Below are positions 34,430-46,945 of a stretch of DNA of 64,000 nucleotides, one piece after another. Source of the DNA: Glandiceps talaboti (taxonomy: Eukaryota; Hemichordata; Enteropneusta; Spengelidae); the NCBI RefSeq assembly GCF_964340395.1, contig NC_135549.1:4571501-4635500 (forward strand), written 5' to 3'. How positions within the stretch are numbered: position 1 is the first letter of the stretch; each line of letters begins with the position of its first letter. The position numbers and the translations under genes are program-made. A model generated the notes under the pieces. That model did not search any database. It had not been told where the DNA came from and was given only the letters and a program-made list of their open reading frames with translations.

Positions 34430-35503
34430 ATACATGTACATACATGACCATTGGCTTACCAGCAATTGCAGTCATTCAGAAGTGCATTTTTGTATATGGA
34501 GTAAAATGTACATTAAACTTTAAAGACAAGGTCATAACCATAAATATGTGATATTAAATGACAGACCACTTCAAATACTGAGTGTTGCATGTTCATTTGT
34601 ATATGTATGGTAATTTTACACCGATGGAGTCTTTGTAATTTTGTCAGGCAATAAACAAACATTTACCAGCCCTAAATGAGGTTCGGGTTTTAAATTCTTG
34701 TAAAAGCCTTGAAATGCACACACTGTTGTATTTTTTGGTCAGGTGCCAAAGTCCTGAGACTAACATGGTCACACAGTTTTAGCAAACAAGGACCATTTCT
34801 TTGTTCCCTTGTGTCTCTTCTGAAGTGGCTAATTTGCATACATTCACATTTTCAAAAAGTAATTACAAGTGTATAATGTACTTGTTTTCTGTAGTAGTCT
34901 GGATGCCATCCACATCTGGTCAAAGTCCCTCAATCAGCACAAAAAGTTCATCCAATCAGTCACCCAACTGATATACAGTAGTGATGTAAACAGTGTACAA
35001 GTATACACATGTAGCTATATAGCATCTTGAGCTGACAAATATACCATATTTGGACATTACATACAAAAATGTAACTGCCCAAATACATGTAAACACTAAC
35101 TTTATGAGGGACTGTGTTATTGGTTAGAATTTTGTTATTTAATAACAAAGACATGATGTTAATGAATGTGTGGGTGGCTGTGGATGAATTTTAAATTGCA
35201 CCTCATGCATCTCTGGACTTCTAGAGTAATGACTTTGACTATACATGTACATGTACTGTGAGTGGAGGTGTAAATCATAACGTTAGGAACTAGTACACTA
35301 CTACTGTAGTGGAGAGTGTAATTGATAAGAACAAAAACCTGATTTGATGGCATACAAAAAATATTCAGTGTAGACTTTCATATTGATATTACAAAAAGTA
35401 AATTAAATGCACATATTTGAAATTGATAAGTTTCCAAATACAAAATGAAAAAGATTTCCATCCATGGAAAGAGTTGTATTTTTGTAATGAGCCCAATAAA
35501 AAT

Positions 35504-35665
35504 TAGTCTATCTGCTAGACCTCAGATGTTCTTCCGATACAATACGACACACGACCGAACATGGCTATCGAGGATGGAACATCCAAGTGTTCGGGCAAGC
35601 CCTCACTGCGAACTTTGTTCGCTTATAGTATCGAAATGAAAGCCCTAACATCTAGCAGCATAACT
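35504..35665. mobile_element. Short double-hairpin copy of the foldback family
   Basis: This is the reverse complement of the two hairpins of 9298-9812, without the ~330-bp middle. Its ends are CTGCTAGACC and TCTAGCAG. Hairpin 1 has GATGTTC/GAACATC arms, hairpin 2 GTTCGGGC/GCCCTAAC. Either an internally deleted derivative or the form that existed before the middle was gained. Confidence 0.8.
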
Positions 35666-35826
35666 AAATAAAAATGTAAAACTTGAACATATTAATGGAG
35701 AATAAACATCTACAAGTGTACATTGTACATATGCATACAATATAACATTCAGATCACGCTAAATTCACAACTGACACACAGCCTTCCTTGTATTTTTACA
35801 CTTTATGATTCAGTACTTTTACATGT

Positions 35827-35860
<34 letters not shown>

Positions 35861-35862
35861 CA
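35827..35862. repeat. (CA)n microsatellite
   Basis: Short CA run with one interruption (CAAACA). Confidence 0.95.
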
Positions 35863-36730
35863 CATGTATGACCTTTTCACAAAATGTAAAAAAGTCTATG
35901 TGCATGTACTATTCACTATTTAGGATAGGCTCTCACTCTGGTCTAGTAATGGCCCAACAGCAACACTGAAATAAAGCCTCCGACTCACTTACATGTATAT
36001 CCTTTCTTTTCTGTTCTTGTCTCCCTAAGCTTTACAGTTCTATTTGGATTTACTGATGTCATACATTTCTACTACAATTCTGTCACAGCAGCCAATGTAA
36101 ATAAACACTCAAGGTACAGTACTATTTGTTTAGTGAGGCACACTCGGAGATATTTTCCACTGAGGCATATGTCCTGATATGATTGATTAACTTCTACATG
36201 AGGTTTGGTATTGAAGGTGTATCAAGAACTCAATACAAATTACAACTGAATATACCTGTATCATATGAACAAATGGTGCTACAATAAAGTGCATCATGGG
36301 TAATTCACATTAACATAAATGTGCATGTCATAATATTTGTTCATCTGTCGTGTGTTGTTTGCAATGTTCCTGATGAATACCACCTTCAGAATTTAACACC
36401 ACTGGTTAGAAATTTTACAGCTAAAATTTAATGATGTACAAAATGTCTTGTACAGAATGAGATGATATGTAAGACACTGAGAAACGATGACAAATACATT
36501 AATATGCATTTAGTAATTAATTTACATTATACCTCATGCAAGCCATTAGTTGAAGTGTTTGAACAAAAACTATGGAATTTATACCCTGGTTGTTCTGCGT
36601 CATGACAACGTACATCTGTATCACTGTGATGTTCAAAATATGAATCTAAATCTCCATAATTTTCCCAATTTTATACAAATTTTGCTTGCAGAGGTGTGTA
36701 TTTTCAATATAAACATACTCATGACCAAAT

Positions 36731-37040
36731 AGGTGGGGTAGGTCACAGATTATTTTATTATTTTAGTATACATGTATATTTTTCATATGTGAGTGTCTAG
36801 TTCAAGTATATTGTTTTCCATTGTTTTCCATATGGTCTCTGTGTTTTTGATTTCTTACTACCAGATACATTGTCTGTTTAAGTTGATGTCAGTGTCCGCA
36901 TCCACTATATTTTTTGCAAGCCCTCACAATTTTTGCAATTTTATTATTTTTTTCTTGAATACGTAAAAAAAGTTTAGTGTCGGCTGAAAAACTAGGTGGG
37001 GTTGGGTAACCTAAACCAAAGAATTTATTTTAGGGCCTAG
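36731..37040 (+). repeat. Dispersed repeat family, copy 1
   Basis: It shares with 43659-43998 the ordered blocks GTGGGGTAGG, GTTTTCCATTGTTTTCCATA, TTTAAGTTGATGT, CTCACAATTTT and AAAAAAAGTTTAG, ending with a GGGTAACC-type block and AGGCCTA. No coding potential. Confidence 0.75.
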
Positions 37041-37179
37041 TAATCATGGGGAAAATATGAGTGAAAACTGCATTTTGCAATCTACTATTTTGTTAATATG
37101 GAACGACCACAATTTGTAGTACAAATGTATTTTTAAAATGTATTTTGGCATATTCTGACCTTTAAAGACAATAAACTTC

Positions 37180-37352
37180 TTGGAAAATTTATTGTGGATG
37201 TAAACAGTCCTCCAGCAGTCGACTAGAGGACTGCATTCACATAATTTCAGTATCATGTGTACATGTACGTTATTTTTGTATGTTTATACCATGCTTGCTA
37301 CATGTATATGGCATGTTGTTATGCAATAAAGATTGATTGACTGATTGATTGG
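37180..37352 (+). mobile_element. Possible LINE/SINE 3' end with (GATT)n tail
   Basis: CATGTTGTTATGCAATAAAG is followed by ATTGATTGACTGATTGATTGG, a form common at 3' ends of non-LTR elements (AATAAA plus short tandem tail). The 5' limit is unclear and no coding part is recognised. Confidence 0.45.
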
Positions 37353-37720
37353 TCTAAGATTTGAAAAAAATGGTATATAGTCTAAAATAGGGTATTGATT
37401 TTTGGTCAAAATGGGTCTATTAAAAATGGGGTTGGTAGTATTGGTATAGTAGCGTCCGGTCCCCCGGGTCGCCATGTGTATACCTTGTACATTTGTACCC
37501 CGGTATAATACATGTACATTACCGCTATGATCCAAGTATGAGAATCGGTAACATAGCAAGCTGTACTACAATGGCTACAGTACTAATCGCAAAACAAAAC
37601 CATTCACACTTCGTGTTTCAAACTAGTGCTGTTACAATAACAACCGTGACCACGGTGTTGTCAATACATGGAGCATCGTCATATATAAATCCATGACCCA
37701 AACCACTGACCATGACTTAC

Positions 37721-37900
37721 CTGTAACACTTTAGTTGTGGTACTGTAAATTTCACAGTCCTTGGTGTGGACGCGGTGTTTTGTAAGATCTTCAATCGTGT
37801 GTCGTTTGCTGACTTTCGGATCACCTTACTGCAGGCTCCTTAGTTCATACTCAGCATTAGACCTCTGTTTAGGTACAGTCTGATGACTATTAAGTTTGGC
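37721..37900 (-). promoter_or_regulatory. Possible non-coding first exon and promoter of the CUB gene
   Basis: On the minus strand GTGTTACAG|GTAAGTCATG is a near-perfect donor at 37720. Upstream (37740-38060) the DNA is richer in CpG than its surroundings (GACGCGATTG, GACGTCGTCGG, GACGCGCATG). A matching acceptor exists at 19360-19359, before the initiation codon. The exon's 5' limit is arbitrary here. If right, intron 1 is about 18.4 kb. Inference only; a transcript is required. Confidence 0.35.
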
Positions 37901-38497
37901 GAGTGCAATAAGTAATAACTACGTCAATGGCGACGTCGTCGGTAGACGCGATTGTACTCTCTGGATAACAACACTTTCACATGCAAATACTATTATTATT
38001 ACGCCTAATTGACGCGCATGATGGCGCTCGACTAATCTTACTAGACTGGCGCTATGTCATAGTCAACATGAGGCTTTCTTACACAGGGACGTCTAGTTAG
38101 ACGTACATAAGGGCAGGAGGAATAAATATTTCTATAATTATTTCTGATATTATTTCTTTATTTTTCTCTATCATCATAGTTAGCGTTTGACTGACTGTCT
38201 TTCATATTTGATACCGTTATCACTTGCTTATTAGAGTTTATCAATTTTGCATTAGTGCACATGTAATTCCAGAAAAAACACACCTAACACTGGCTATTTG
38301 CCCACATTACACTTTACCCTGTTAGTGTAACCATCTACCGATCCGACTAATGGTAAGAGGCGAAGGAACAGGTAATTACAAAATGGGAGACATTTTGCTG
38401 AATATAGTCAAGATCCCAGTGGGCGCTAAACTTCACATGGCTTGGAATGGAAGCATCACATTTCACATGTAAAGCATCACTGAGCATTTTAGGTTTC

Positions 38498-38760
38498 ATT
38501 GCTACAAAGACATCTACATCATGACTGTCCTACCAGTAAGAAACAAACTGCGTATATGTATGTTCCTGGTACGACCATGTCGCGAATATTGTGTGAGTAT
38601 TTGGGACCCTTTGACCAAAGTGAGCAAAACGGTACAGGTCGGTTTTTCACCTGGAAATTATACGAGGGAAGTCAGTGTATCTGGTATGCTAATAAAACTA
38701 CAATGACCACGTCTTGAAAAGCGCAGAGTAGTAAGTAGACCATATAGACAGTACATGCGT
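38498..38760 (+). pseudogene. LINE reverse-transcriptase C-terminal crumb
   Basis: FLVRPCREYCVSIWDPLTK and YTREVSVSGML.KLQ, then LEKRRVVSRP after a stop, follow the order of a conserved block downstream of the polymerase in jockey/CR1-like LINEs (LVRP.LEY...WDP, V..ML..L.W..LE.RR). Frame breaks show it is dead. Confidence 0.6.
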
Positions 38761-39205
38761 CCTCTTCGTGTAGAGTCTATGAGTAGACTAACTTTTATAT
38801 AAACTATAAATAATCTGATTGTTTTTTGACAAGATGAAAAACTACCAGAATCATCATTTTCTCAGCGTGTGTGCCTGGTTCTTCCCTCATTCCGATCATC
38901 GCCAGGAAAGAATTGTTTTAAATATGCACTGTCCTTAGGATACTTCCAAATGGGAACTTTCACTATTAATTATTCTTTCGAAAAGCAAGGACAAAAGACA
39001 GTTTCAAGTCTGCCCTCATCGATACCATGCTACCTCATAGATCGTACTCAATACCACTGGTGAGATCTAAAGGCCGCCACCAGCGTTACACATGTGTGAG
39101 AAAAATCCTTATTGAGCGAAGTGGCAGTAGAAGCATTTGGCGGAGGTATGTAAGGGAACCTAAAACGTTAAACTGATACCATGAACCGAGGTCTGAATTT
39201 GCAAT
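38761..39205. other. No gene seen
   Basis: The ORF at 38869-39063 may be a further decayed stretch of the LINE, but no motif is convincing. Confidence 0.4.
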
Positions 39206-39900
39206 AAATAGCCATTCGAGACTAGTCTCTGAGGGCAAAAAATTGCCATCTGAGATCAGTATCAGTTTGTCAGTCTCAGGTGGTGAAAAACCCCGTCTAG
39301 CTGAGAGTATAGTCTCAACATGGATTAAAGTCTCCCCCCTAATACATCTATGGTCTCAGTTTGCAAGTTTGCATATCTTTGAAAAGGTAAAATCACAGAC
39401 ACGTATGCCATGGCATATGTACCAATGAATAAAGTTATGGATTTTATAAATGAACTTTGTCAGAACTTCCATTGTTATAGCATATGGAAGTATAACTATG
39501 AATGTATTAGGGGAGATACATCCATGGTATAACTGACATGGTTAGAGTGTTTATATTCTTAGGAATTAGATATTTGTTAGTGTTTGGATTGTAATCAGTA
39601 TTGCCTTCATACATATATTTTATTATTCTGGTGTCAATTGACATTTTTAATTTGCTACTACTACTAGCATGGATATGTGTGGGGATACATGTATTCTACT
39701 AGTAATGTTTCTTGCAGTTACAATCTTTGGTAAAGTCTTCAGTGTTCACAATGGTCTCAATAGTATAGTCTCTGATCACGTTTTTTGCAAATTGAGACTA
39801 TTCTCAGGTAGATTTTTTTCTGCCATCTGAGACTATTCTCAGGTAGATTTTTTCCCCATCTGAGACTGGCAAACTGAGACTGGTCCAGATGTATAGGTAG
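39206..39900. repeat. GAGAC-rich repeat, copy 1
   Basis: From about 39424 this region matches 42209-42690 in the same orientation: AATGAATAAAGTTATGGAT, TTAGTGTTTG.ATTGTAAT, CTACTAGTAATGTTT and GTAAAGTCTTCAGTGTTCAC. The last part is a run of GAGAC/GTCTC motifs (ATTGAGACTATTCTCAGGTA and variants). GAGAC-rich DNA also lies at 39217-39330. Confidence 0.8.
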
Positions 39901-40329
39901 TGGCAAAGGTCGGGAGGCGCGCCAGAGCTAGAGGCCAATTCAGTGGGTGAAATAATAATTGAACAAAATGCATATTTAATAGGTCATAATTTCTGTTAGT
40001 AAAGTACCAATTGTGTTATTTTTTGCAAAAGTTATATTTCTCTAGCTTTTGCTGAATATTTGGTATATTGATGGTTGACTTTAAAAGAATCATGCTTTTG
40101 AAAATCACTAAAAACTAAAACAATACTGACTGCTCCAGTCAATTTTTGATAATTTTGATATTAATTCGAGTACCAATTTCTTCCAAGGAGTAATATCAAT
40201 ATGATTTTTTGTGAATGCAAACTGGTCAAAAAATTACTTTTCCCCGAAATTAAGCTGAAAAAATGTCGTTCTTTAAGTTCTCTTGTGTCTGCAGTAAGGT
40301 AGGGAGAACGTTAAAGTTTACTCCGCAGT

Positions 40330-40588
40330 TAACTTTCCCGCATTATTCCGCGCAGTGCATAGTGATCGCGATCGATCGATCGATCGCGCGCGCAAAGCGC
40401 TAAGCGTGGGTAGCATTTTCCGCCCCCAACGACCAATGTTCGAGTTTCTCTCGGATACGCCTGTGAACAAACCGTGTTTTGACCCTTGATTTGATTGGAC
40501 GGCGCTCTGCGTGAAATCGGTTTAAAACCAATCAGATAGCCTGACATGAAACTTTGGTATAATGACAAAGTTTTGTGGAGCCAGAACG
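40330..40588 (+). promoter_or_regulatory. Possible CpG-rich promoter and 5' exon end
   Basis: A CpG-dense stretch including TCGCGATCGATCGATCGATCG and CGCGCGC (about 40366-40393) is followed by CCAAT-type boxes (GACCAATG, TGATTGGACG, AACCAATCAG). Then comes GCCAGAACG|GTAAGTTG, a good plus-strand donor at 40589. This is the most CpG-rich spot in the window. No coding exon for such a transcript is recognised downstream, so it could be a promoter of a gene beyond the window, or a repeat. Confidence 0.35.
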
Positions 40589-41739
40589 GTAAGTTGCTGA
40601 AAATCGTGCTGAATTGTTCAGGTATTTTACAAAGATTACGCCGATGAGCAGTGAATTGATTCTTTATAGTAACAAGAACAATTCTAATGCAATTTTAGGA
40701 TATTTCTATCGATATTCGCGCGGTATCGTTTTTCAAAATTACGGCCCCTCGTTCATCATGTTCATGGTTTAGCATAGTCCTGTTTAAAGTTGCAGACGGT
40801 GCACGGGTCTATATTACTGACACGACCCTCAACACGGACAATTGTCAGAATCAAGTCCCGGATTACTCCGCTCCGTATGCAAGCAGGACTAGGTTCAGCA
40901 CAGGTGTTGGTCATCGGACCCACGTAATGTTAGACTGAGCTGTTAGTGTTACTAAGTTAGGCAATGGATAATATATAATTATTATTATCGTAAGTGTTAC
41001 GTGTTCCAGATGTTTTCCGAGAGTTTTTTTTTTTATTAAAGTGGGGCCAACCCAGACTGTTACAGTGTTAGTTGCACCAGTTAGGGGGAACCTGAGTACC
41101 TCTGTGTTATCTAGTACTACTAGTAGGAAAGCGGATATGCTCTGTAAATAGTCAAACGGAATGATCGACACTTTTCTTCTTTAAAGTTTAAGTTTACAGC
41201 AATTCAAATTATCTGACCGAAACTTATCTAGAGCTTGAAGGCCAACTGCAGTGGTGAGAGGCTTGGCAACCCAACAACATTGCCGTTTAGATAGTGGTAA
41301 GCTCTATTTTTTTTACACTGAATAAAATATTTTCATTTTCGTCTGTGGCCTAGTAATAATACCAGTATAGTAGTATTAAGGGGCCATGGTATTCGAAACA
41401 GACAGATGAGATATGTTTTTAGGTTATCATGTTTCTTCCTGATTACTAGCTAACCTTTATCAGATTTTCAAACATCTGTTTCATGTCTGTCTGTATACCT
41501 GTTACAAATTTGATAAATATAGTTGGTCTTTTTTGTAATTTAGTAAAGTGCAAAATACTAAACAGAATGACCTAAATTTAACTGTCATGTAATATAGCTT
41601 CATGCATGTGGATGGGATTGTTAACTATACTGCAAGCAATCAAATTTCCTTTCAGTAGAACACCAGTGCTGTATTTAAATATGAAAATTATTGAAAGAAT
41701 TAATACAATTATGTATCATATGATTGCCATACTAAAATT
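40589..41739. other. No gene seen
   Basis: Mixed-composition DNA; a possible weak donor GATAGTG|GTAAGC at about 41297. Nothing else recognised. Confidence 0.4.
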
Positions 41740-42120
41740 GTAGATTTAAAAAAGCACGCATTATCATATGCCATGCTACAAGGAGCTGGGAGGAATGTTA
41801 TGAAGTTCCTTGCCTCAAAGGCTTGCAATTTTACATGGATTTGCAAGCTTACAGGGTACTGCAAGCATGTCACATACTTGTAGCAAAGAGACTGAAACTT
41901 CACCTACCGGGTTTGCAAGCATGGGCAAGCTTGGTGTAATCTTCAAGTAGCATCTACAAGCTGTTTACAAATGCACATGCATGTAGCAAACTTGGTCTGC
42001 TATTCTGGCAAAATTGTACATTTAAAAAAACAAGCATTATCATATGCCATACTACAAACATGTGACAGGTTTGCAGAGCTGAGAGGAATCTTATGAAATT
42101 TTTCTTGGCCTCAAAAGTTG
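41740..42120. repeat. ~260-bp imperfect tandem duplication
   Basis: ATTTAAAAAA.CA.GCATTATC, CATATGCCAT.CTACAA and GAG.TG.GAGGAAT.TTATGAA occur at about 41741-41810 and again at about 42017-42105. The segment between is rich in CTTGCAAG/TTTGCAAGC. Confidence 0.7.
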
Positions 42121-42199
42121 TTTACTGGTACAGAACATTGTGCATCCATGTATAGAGTTAGAAATTGTTGATGGCGCATCCGTGAAAAAGTCAAAGTCG

Positions 42200-42900
42200 C
42201 AAATACACTAATGAATAAAGTTATGGATGTATAAGTGAACTCTGAAATTCCATGTTTATAGCATGGTTTTAGCATGGAACACAGTTACTTGTCTGTGCAT
42301 GGAAGTATATCCGATGTGGGTAATACTTCAATGGTTAGAGCATTTATTTTCTTAGGATTTAGATACTTGTTAGTGTTTGTATTGTAATTGGTGTTGCCTT
42401 TCTTACTTATCTTATTAATCTGTGGATATGGTGTCAAGTGTTTCCTTTGTGCAGTTATAGCAATCTGTGCTTTGTTTAGTTACTAGAATTTAAATTTGAT
42501 ACTAGCATGGATGTATTAGGGATACATCTATGCACAGTCCCGATCACTGATGTATGCTACTAGTAATGTTTGTTGCATTTGCTATCTTTGGTAAAGTCTT
42601 CAGTGTTCACAATGGTCTCAATAGTATAGTCTCAGATCACGTTTTTTGCAAATTGAGACTATTCTCAGGTATATTTTTTTTGCAGTCTGAGACTATTCTC
42701 AGGTATATTTTTTTTTTGCAGTCTGAGACTGGCAAATTGAGACTTGTCTCAGATGGCGATTTTTTGCCTTGTATACTGGCAAACAGACTGGTCTCAGATG
42801 GCAATATTTTGCTGTCTGAGACCATAGACCGTTGGTGGAGACTGGTCTCAGAGGACTATTTTTTGCAAACTGAGACTCTCAGGTCATGGTCTCTGTTAAA
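42200..42900. repeat. GAGAC-rich repeat, copy 2
   Basis: Second copy of 39424-39895. It ends with a better preserved array of ~34-bp units (TTTTTTTGCAGTCTGAGACT followed by ATTCTCAGGTATA) and then longer GTCTCAG variants to 42900. The 147-residue ORF here is a by-product of the array. Confidence 0.8.
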
Positions 42901-43658
42901 TGTTTTAGGTACTCTTAGATACCACGAAATTGATAGTAAAACACCGATAATTCATTCTAATGATTATAATTATGAGCCTGACTCAACACTGAACTAATAG
43001 GTAATCCTAGATCGATGTAACATTGCATACAGCTTTCATATGTTCTAGTAACATCTAATATAAGTAGTTGATACAGCCAAGGAATGAACTATTTATTGTG
43101 ACCCCATAAAATCCTTAAAAGCAGGTTTTGTAGAAAATGCTTTCCCTATATGTCAATGTTGTAAATTTATCCTGTTAACTCATTTACCTCCTTACAGACC
43201 AGTAGAAATCCCTTGTTGGCTCAAATAACGGCATAATGGAATTGTCAATGGGCATGAAGCTATTTCAGTCGATTATCACGGGTATACACAAGTTCTGTTA
43301 GGAGTACTGGCCTTACATAATAATCAGTAAGAGTGTCTTCGATTCAATTATGAATTAGCTAATTGGTATCTTGATAATTTGTATACGGCAATCTGTGTTC
43401 AGATATACCTAAAGGCTCAACTGAAGACACAGGATCGATTTCACTCATAAAAAAAAATACGAAATCAAATCGTCGATATTTTCATTAAAACTGACATAAT
43501 CAGAAGAGAATGGAGACTAGGTATATTTGAGAGCCCCCCCCCCCCCCGATATGTTAGAAACAATAGGACCTAGAAAATGACATGTGAATCTCAGACCACT
43601 TTTTCTATAGGGCTGTAAGGCCTAAAAAAGAATGTGGTTGAGATCAGTTTAGAATATA

Positions 43659-43998
43659 ATAGGTGGGGTAGGTGAATTGTTATTTTTTATGTTTTTAATT
43701 TCTTTCATGTATGAGTGTCTCGTTCGGGTAGTTATGTTTTCCATTGTTTTCCATATGGTCTCTATTTTATTGGTTTCTTCCAATCAGATGTACATCCATT
43801 ACAGATTAGGAGAACAGTTTTATATTGTCTTTTTAAGTTGATGTTAGTTTTCACATCTACTATTTCTCGCAAGACCTCACAATTTTCGCGGTTTTATTTT
43901 GTTTTCTCGCATACATAAAAAAAAGTTTAGGGACCGTAAGCCATTGAAAAAGGGGTGGGGTCGGGTAACCGGAACCAAGCAAATTTTTTAGGCCTAAG
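43659..43998 (+). repeat. Dispersed repeat family, copy 2
   Basis: It is collinear with 36731-37040 and ends in GGGGTCGGGTAACCGGAACC and TAGGCCTAAG. It has an extra ~50 bp after TTTCTTCCAATC compared with copy 1. Confidence 0.75.
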
Positions 43999-44819
43999 GT
44001 GAAATGGTTATATTATACATATATCTAAAACAACTTTATCTACAAGGTGATCCAAATCCGGCAAACCTGGTCCGACGTCAACGTTACTGTTGTATAAAGA
44101 TGGTGTTACTTTTTGTACACAGCAGAGTATCCCCGAGGTGGAGAACCTTGCGACAGACCTCAGAGTTTAGAAATAAGCAAACGTACAAGGAAACTGTCAC
44201 TTTACTGTGTTTCGTTTATAATGTGCATAATTAATGCTTTCCATTGCGTTTCTTTCCTTATTATCTAAACAGGAATACCTTTATTTGTGTCCTGTCCTAC
44301 ATTCAACCCAAAACTGTCTAGTTTGTGATGATTTATGCCTGTATACACTGAACGCCATCCTGAATAATCTTCGGATGGTGTCTACATTTATAGATCTTTA
44401 TACCATCCGGTTGGGGTGGCGGTTGGGTAGGTCTACCCTTTGCATATTCAAAATAATGTTCAAGGTCAAAAGTCATGATCATGCAATTTCTTGTAGACGT
44501 GATATAGAAGATCGAAGGTTTGCAATGTAGTACCCAATTATAAATACACACAGACTTGATAAACATTACAGGTCGTAGTCATAGTAACGTATTTCTAGAA
44601 ACGTGCGTGACTGTTATAATGTGACTCTCATGATACCGGACAAAGGAGGGGTCAGTGCCCGACTCCCGACGTACAAACAGGCAAGACGGTAGACGTAATA
44701 TACTCTGACAAGTTTGGTCTATGAATACAGACATTTCTCGAAGACCTAGCTAAGCACTGTAAGAATCCCACTCGCATTCCTTACAAAAAAACAAGCGAGT
44801 CAACTGTGACACTGGGTAG

Positions 44820-44895
44820 GTCTGGGTAAAGTTGTACATCCAGGGACAATATAAAGACAACATTTAGTTATTGTCGAAGAGAACGGGTAACTGAG
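44820..44895 (+). promoter_or_regulatory. Possible TATA promoter with following donor
   Basis: GGGACAATATAAAGACAAC is a TATA-like box, and about 45 bases on comes ACTGAG|GTGAGT, a strong donor at 44896. The spacing leaves room for a very short first exon. No downstream coding exon was identified, so this is a weak call. Confidence 0.2.
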
Positions 44896-45316
44896 GTGAG
44901 TTCGTATTTGATATCAGAATGTGCAATCAATCTAAACATCGTTGTTGTCGAAGTACTTTGGTGACAGGTTCTGTCAACAAAAGAAATCATTTTGAAAGAG
45001 AAACAAATAAATTTCGCAGGATAAATTACCGAAGGCTTTATTCATATATGTAAGAGCAGAAAGCAAAAAGTGGCGATCGATTCTAAAATACCGCACAAGC
45101 TCATAATAGTGTTAGATATATTTCATGATATTTACTTGGAAATATTGTGCATGTGATCTGTTATAAACGGGTATAGAAGTGTAAAGGTATCGCTACTTGT
45201 ATCTCCTTTTTATTTCGAATCTTCAAAATTTCAGGATTGAGAAGAGTATTAAACTGTTACATTAATTGATATGTTAAGTCACTTTCACAGTATACTTGCT
45301 TTAAGTAACGGTGGCA

Positions 45317-45543
45317 CAATCTGATTAAATTCTGATGTGATGAATATCGCTTTACAACGTATTTCTTTATTTACCTCTATTTCTTCGTTTATTGGCGTTT
45401 AAAAAAATTGTTGCGGAAGTGATCTCAGCCTTGGAAGGCGGCGATCACTCAGAACAATAAACAACTGTCACTAAAGAGAGGGAAATAGTGGTAAATAAAG
45501 ACATTGAACCGCTTTAACCACATCAGATTTTAATCAGATTGGC
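45317..45543. mobile_element. MITE, related to the one at 34.1 kb
   Basis: The ends are CAATCTGATTAAATTCTGAT and, inverted, CAATCTGATT then AAAATCTGATGTGG. The inner arms (GCTTTACAACG/CGCTTTAACCA and AAATACG-like stretches) match only weakly. The terminal ~22 bp are shared with 34107-34429, but the interior is different. Confidence 0.75.
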
Positions 45544-46720
45544 GCTTTTCCTAAATATTGCCTGACTTTCGACAAACTACGAGAATTCCTATGCTATGCC
45601 AACGAAAATATTTAATGAGTAATTCAAAGGGAAGTCAATTACTGAAAAAGATTATCGAAATTTTAAATTTTTAGACTTCCGTCAAGCAAAAATGTACATG
45701 TAACATTTATGCTTACACACATGTATTGTGTCTCAGTCATTGAACCTTATTTACATATATACATGCAATAAATTATGCAACGTACCATGAAAATGTTAGG
45801 CAAACCATTACAAGACATCATTCATTGTAATTACAGTGTCTCAACAACCGAATTTAGACTTATTCCTGCCAGGCTACTGAGTAGGAAATGTAACATAATG
45901 ATCTTTGTTTACAGTTTGACATGTTTAGTTAAACCTCACTCTCAGTATTAATTATTATTTCTTTTCGATTAGGCAGCTAACAATATATTCCAAATAACTT
46001 GACATTGTACATGTTCATTAGAGGTCAATTTTATCCACAAGTAATACAGCAACAGATTGAAATCGTGATCACGTTGGGTGGAGGATTTTAAGGCGAGGAA
46101 TGTTAATCAAAAAATCCTTTCGATTGGATTTATTGCACCATATATAAGAGTACAGCTACACAAATACGTTTACCCGCAGGTGATTCAATAGTGTTCAATA
46201 TTACGATTAAGTCATTATATCTAAACAAAACAGTTTTAAAAAGGTACCATTGCAGCTAGTACTTTGTTTCAGTACTATAAGCTTATATTATGACTACGTT
46301 GGTAGTATTGACACATAATATAAATAATCGTTATTGTGAATGGGGATGGGGCTATGTTTTGTTTCTTTCGTTCTCTATTCAAACATTTCCACGTAGGCCC
46401 ATATAATTTGTTTTGAAGTTGATTGGGATATACATACACCAACGTTTGGCTAATAATTCAATGTTTGTAGATCTTTGTAGCTGAAGCATTCCAAATATTC
46501 GCGTAGTAGCAAATCACGCCCTCTACGCACGCCTACTAAGTAATATTAATTTAATTCAATTGAATGGAAACACTGCACAGCATCCCGGCCTCTTTACAAT
46601 GCTAAAAATATATGGATAAAGTGACAATAACGACTACATGTACAACATTTTACGTGGCTAAAATGATAAAAATGACAAGAGTTGAACACTTTCAAAGAAA
46701 TACGAAGGTAACAAGACATA
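45544..46720. other. No gene seen
   Basis: AT-rich intergenic DNA; no coding, RNA or repeat structure recognised. Confidence 0.4.
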
Positions 46721-46721
46721 A

Positions 46722-46771
46722 CATGTATGTATGTATGTATGTATGTATGTATGTATGTATGTATGTATGTA

Positions 46772-46818
<47 letters not shown>

Positions 46819-46945
46819 ATGTATGTATGTATGTATGCATGTATGTATGAATATAGGGAGGGAGGGAGGTAGGTAGGTATAGGTAGGTAGGAAGTTAGGC
46901 GGGCAGGCAGGTAGGTGGGTTCAGGGAGGTGGATAGGTAGGTAAC
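46722..46945. repeat. (ATGT)n-(GT)n-(ATGT)n and (AGGT)n microsatellite
   Basis: ATGT units flank a GT run, followed by a purine-rich GGAGG/AGGTAGGTAGG tract to about 46945. The Met-Tyr-Val-Cys ORF is an artefact. Confidence 0.95.

Noticed and set aside
42554-42997. 147-codon ORF with repeated LRLFSG-like units
   Set aside because: By-product of the GAGAC array; the sister copy at 39.7 kb does not keep the frame.
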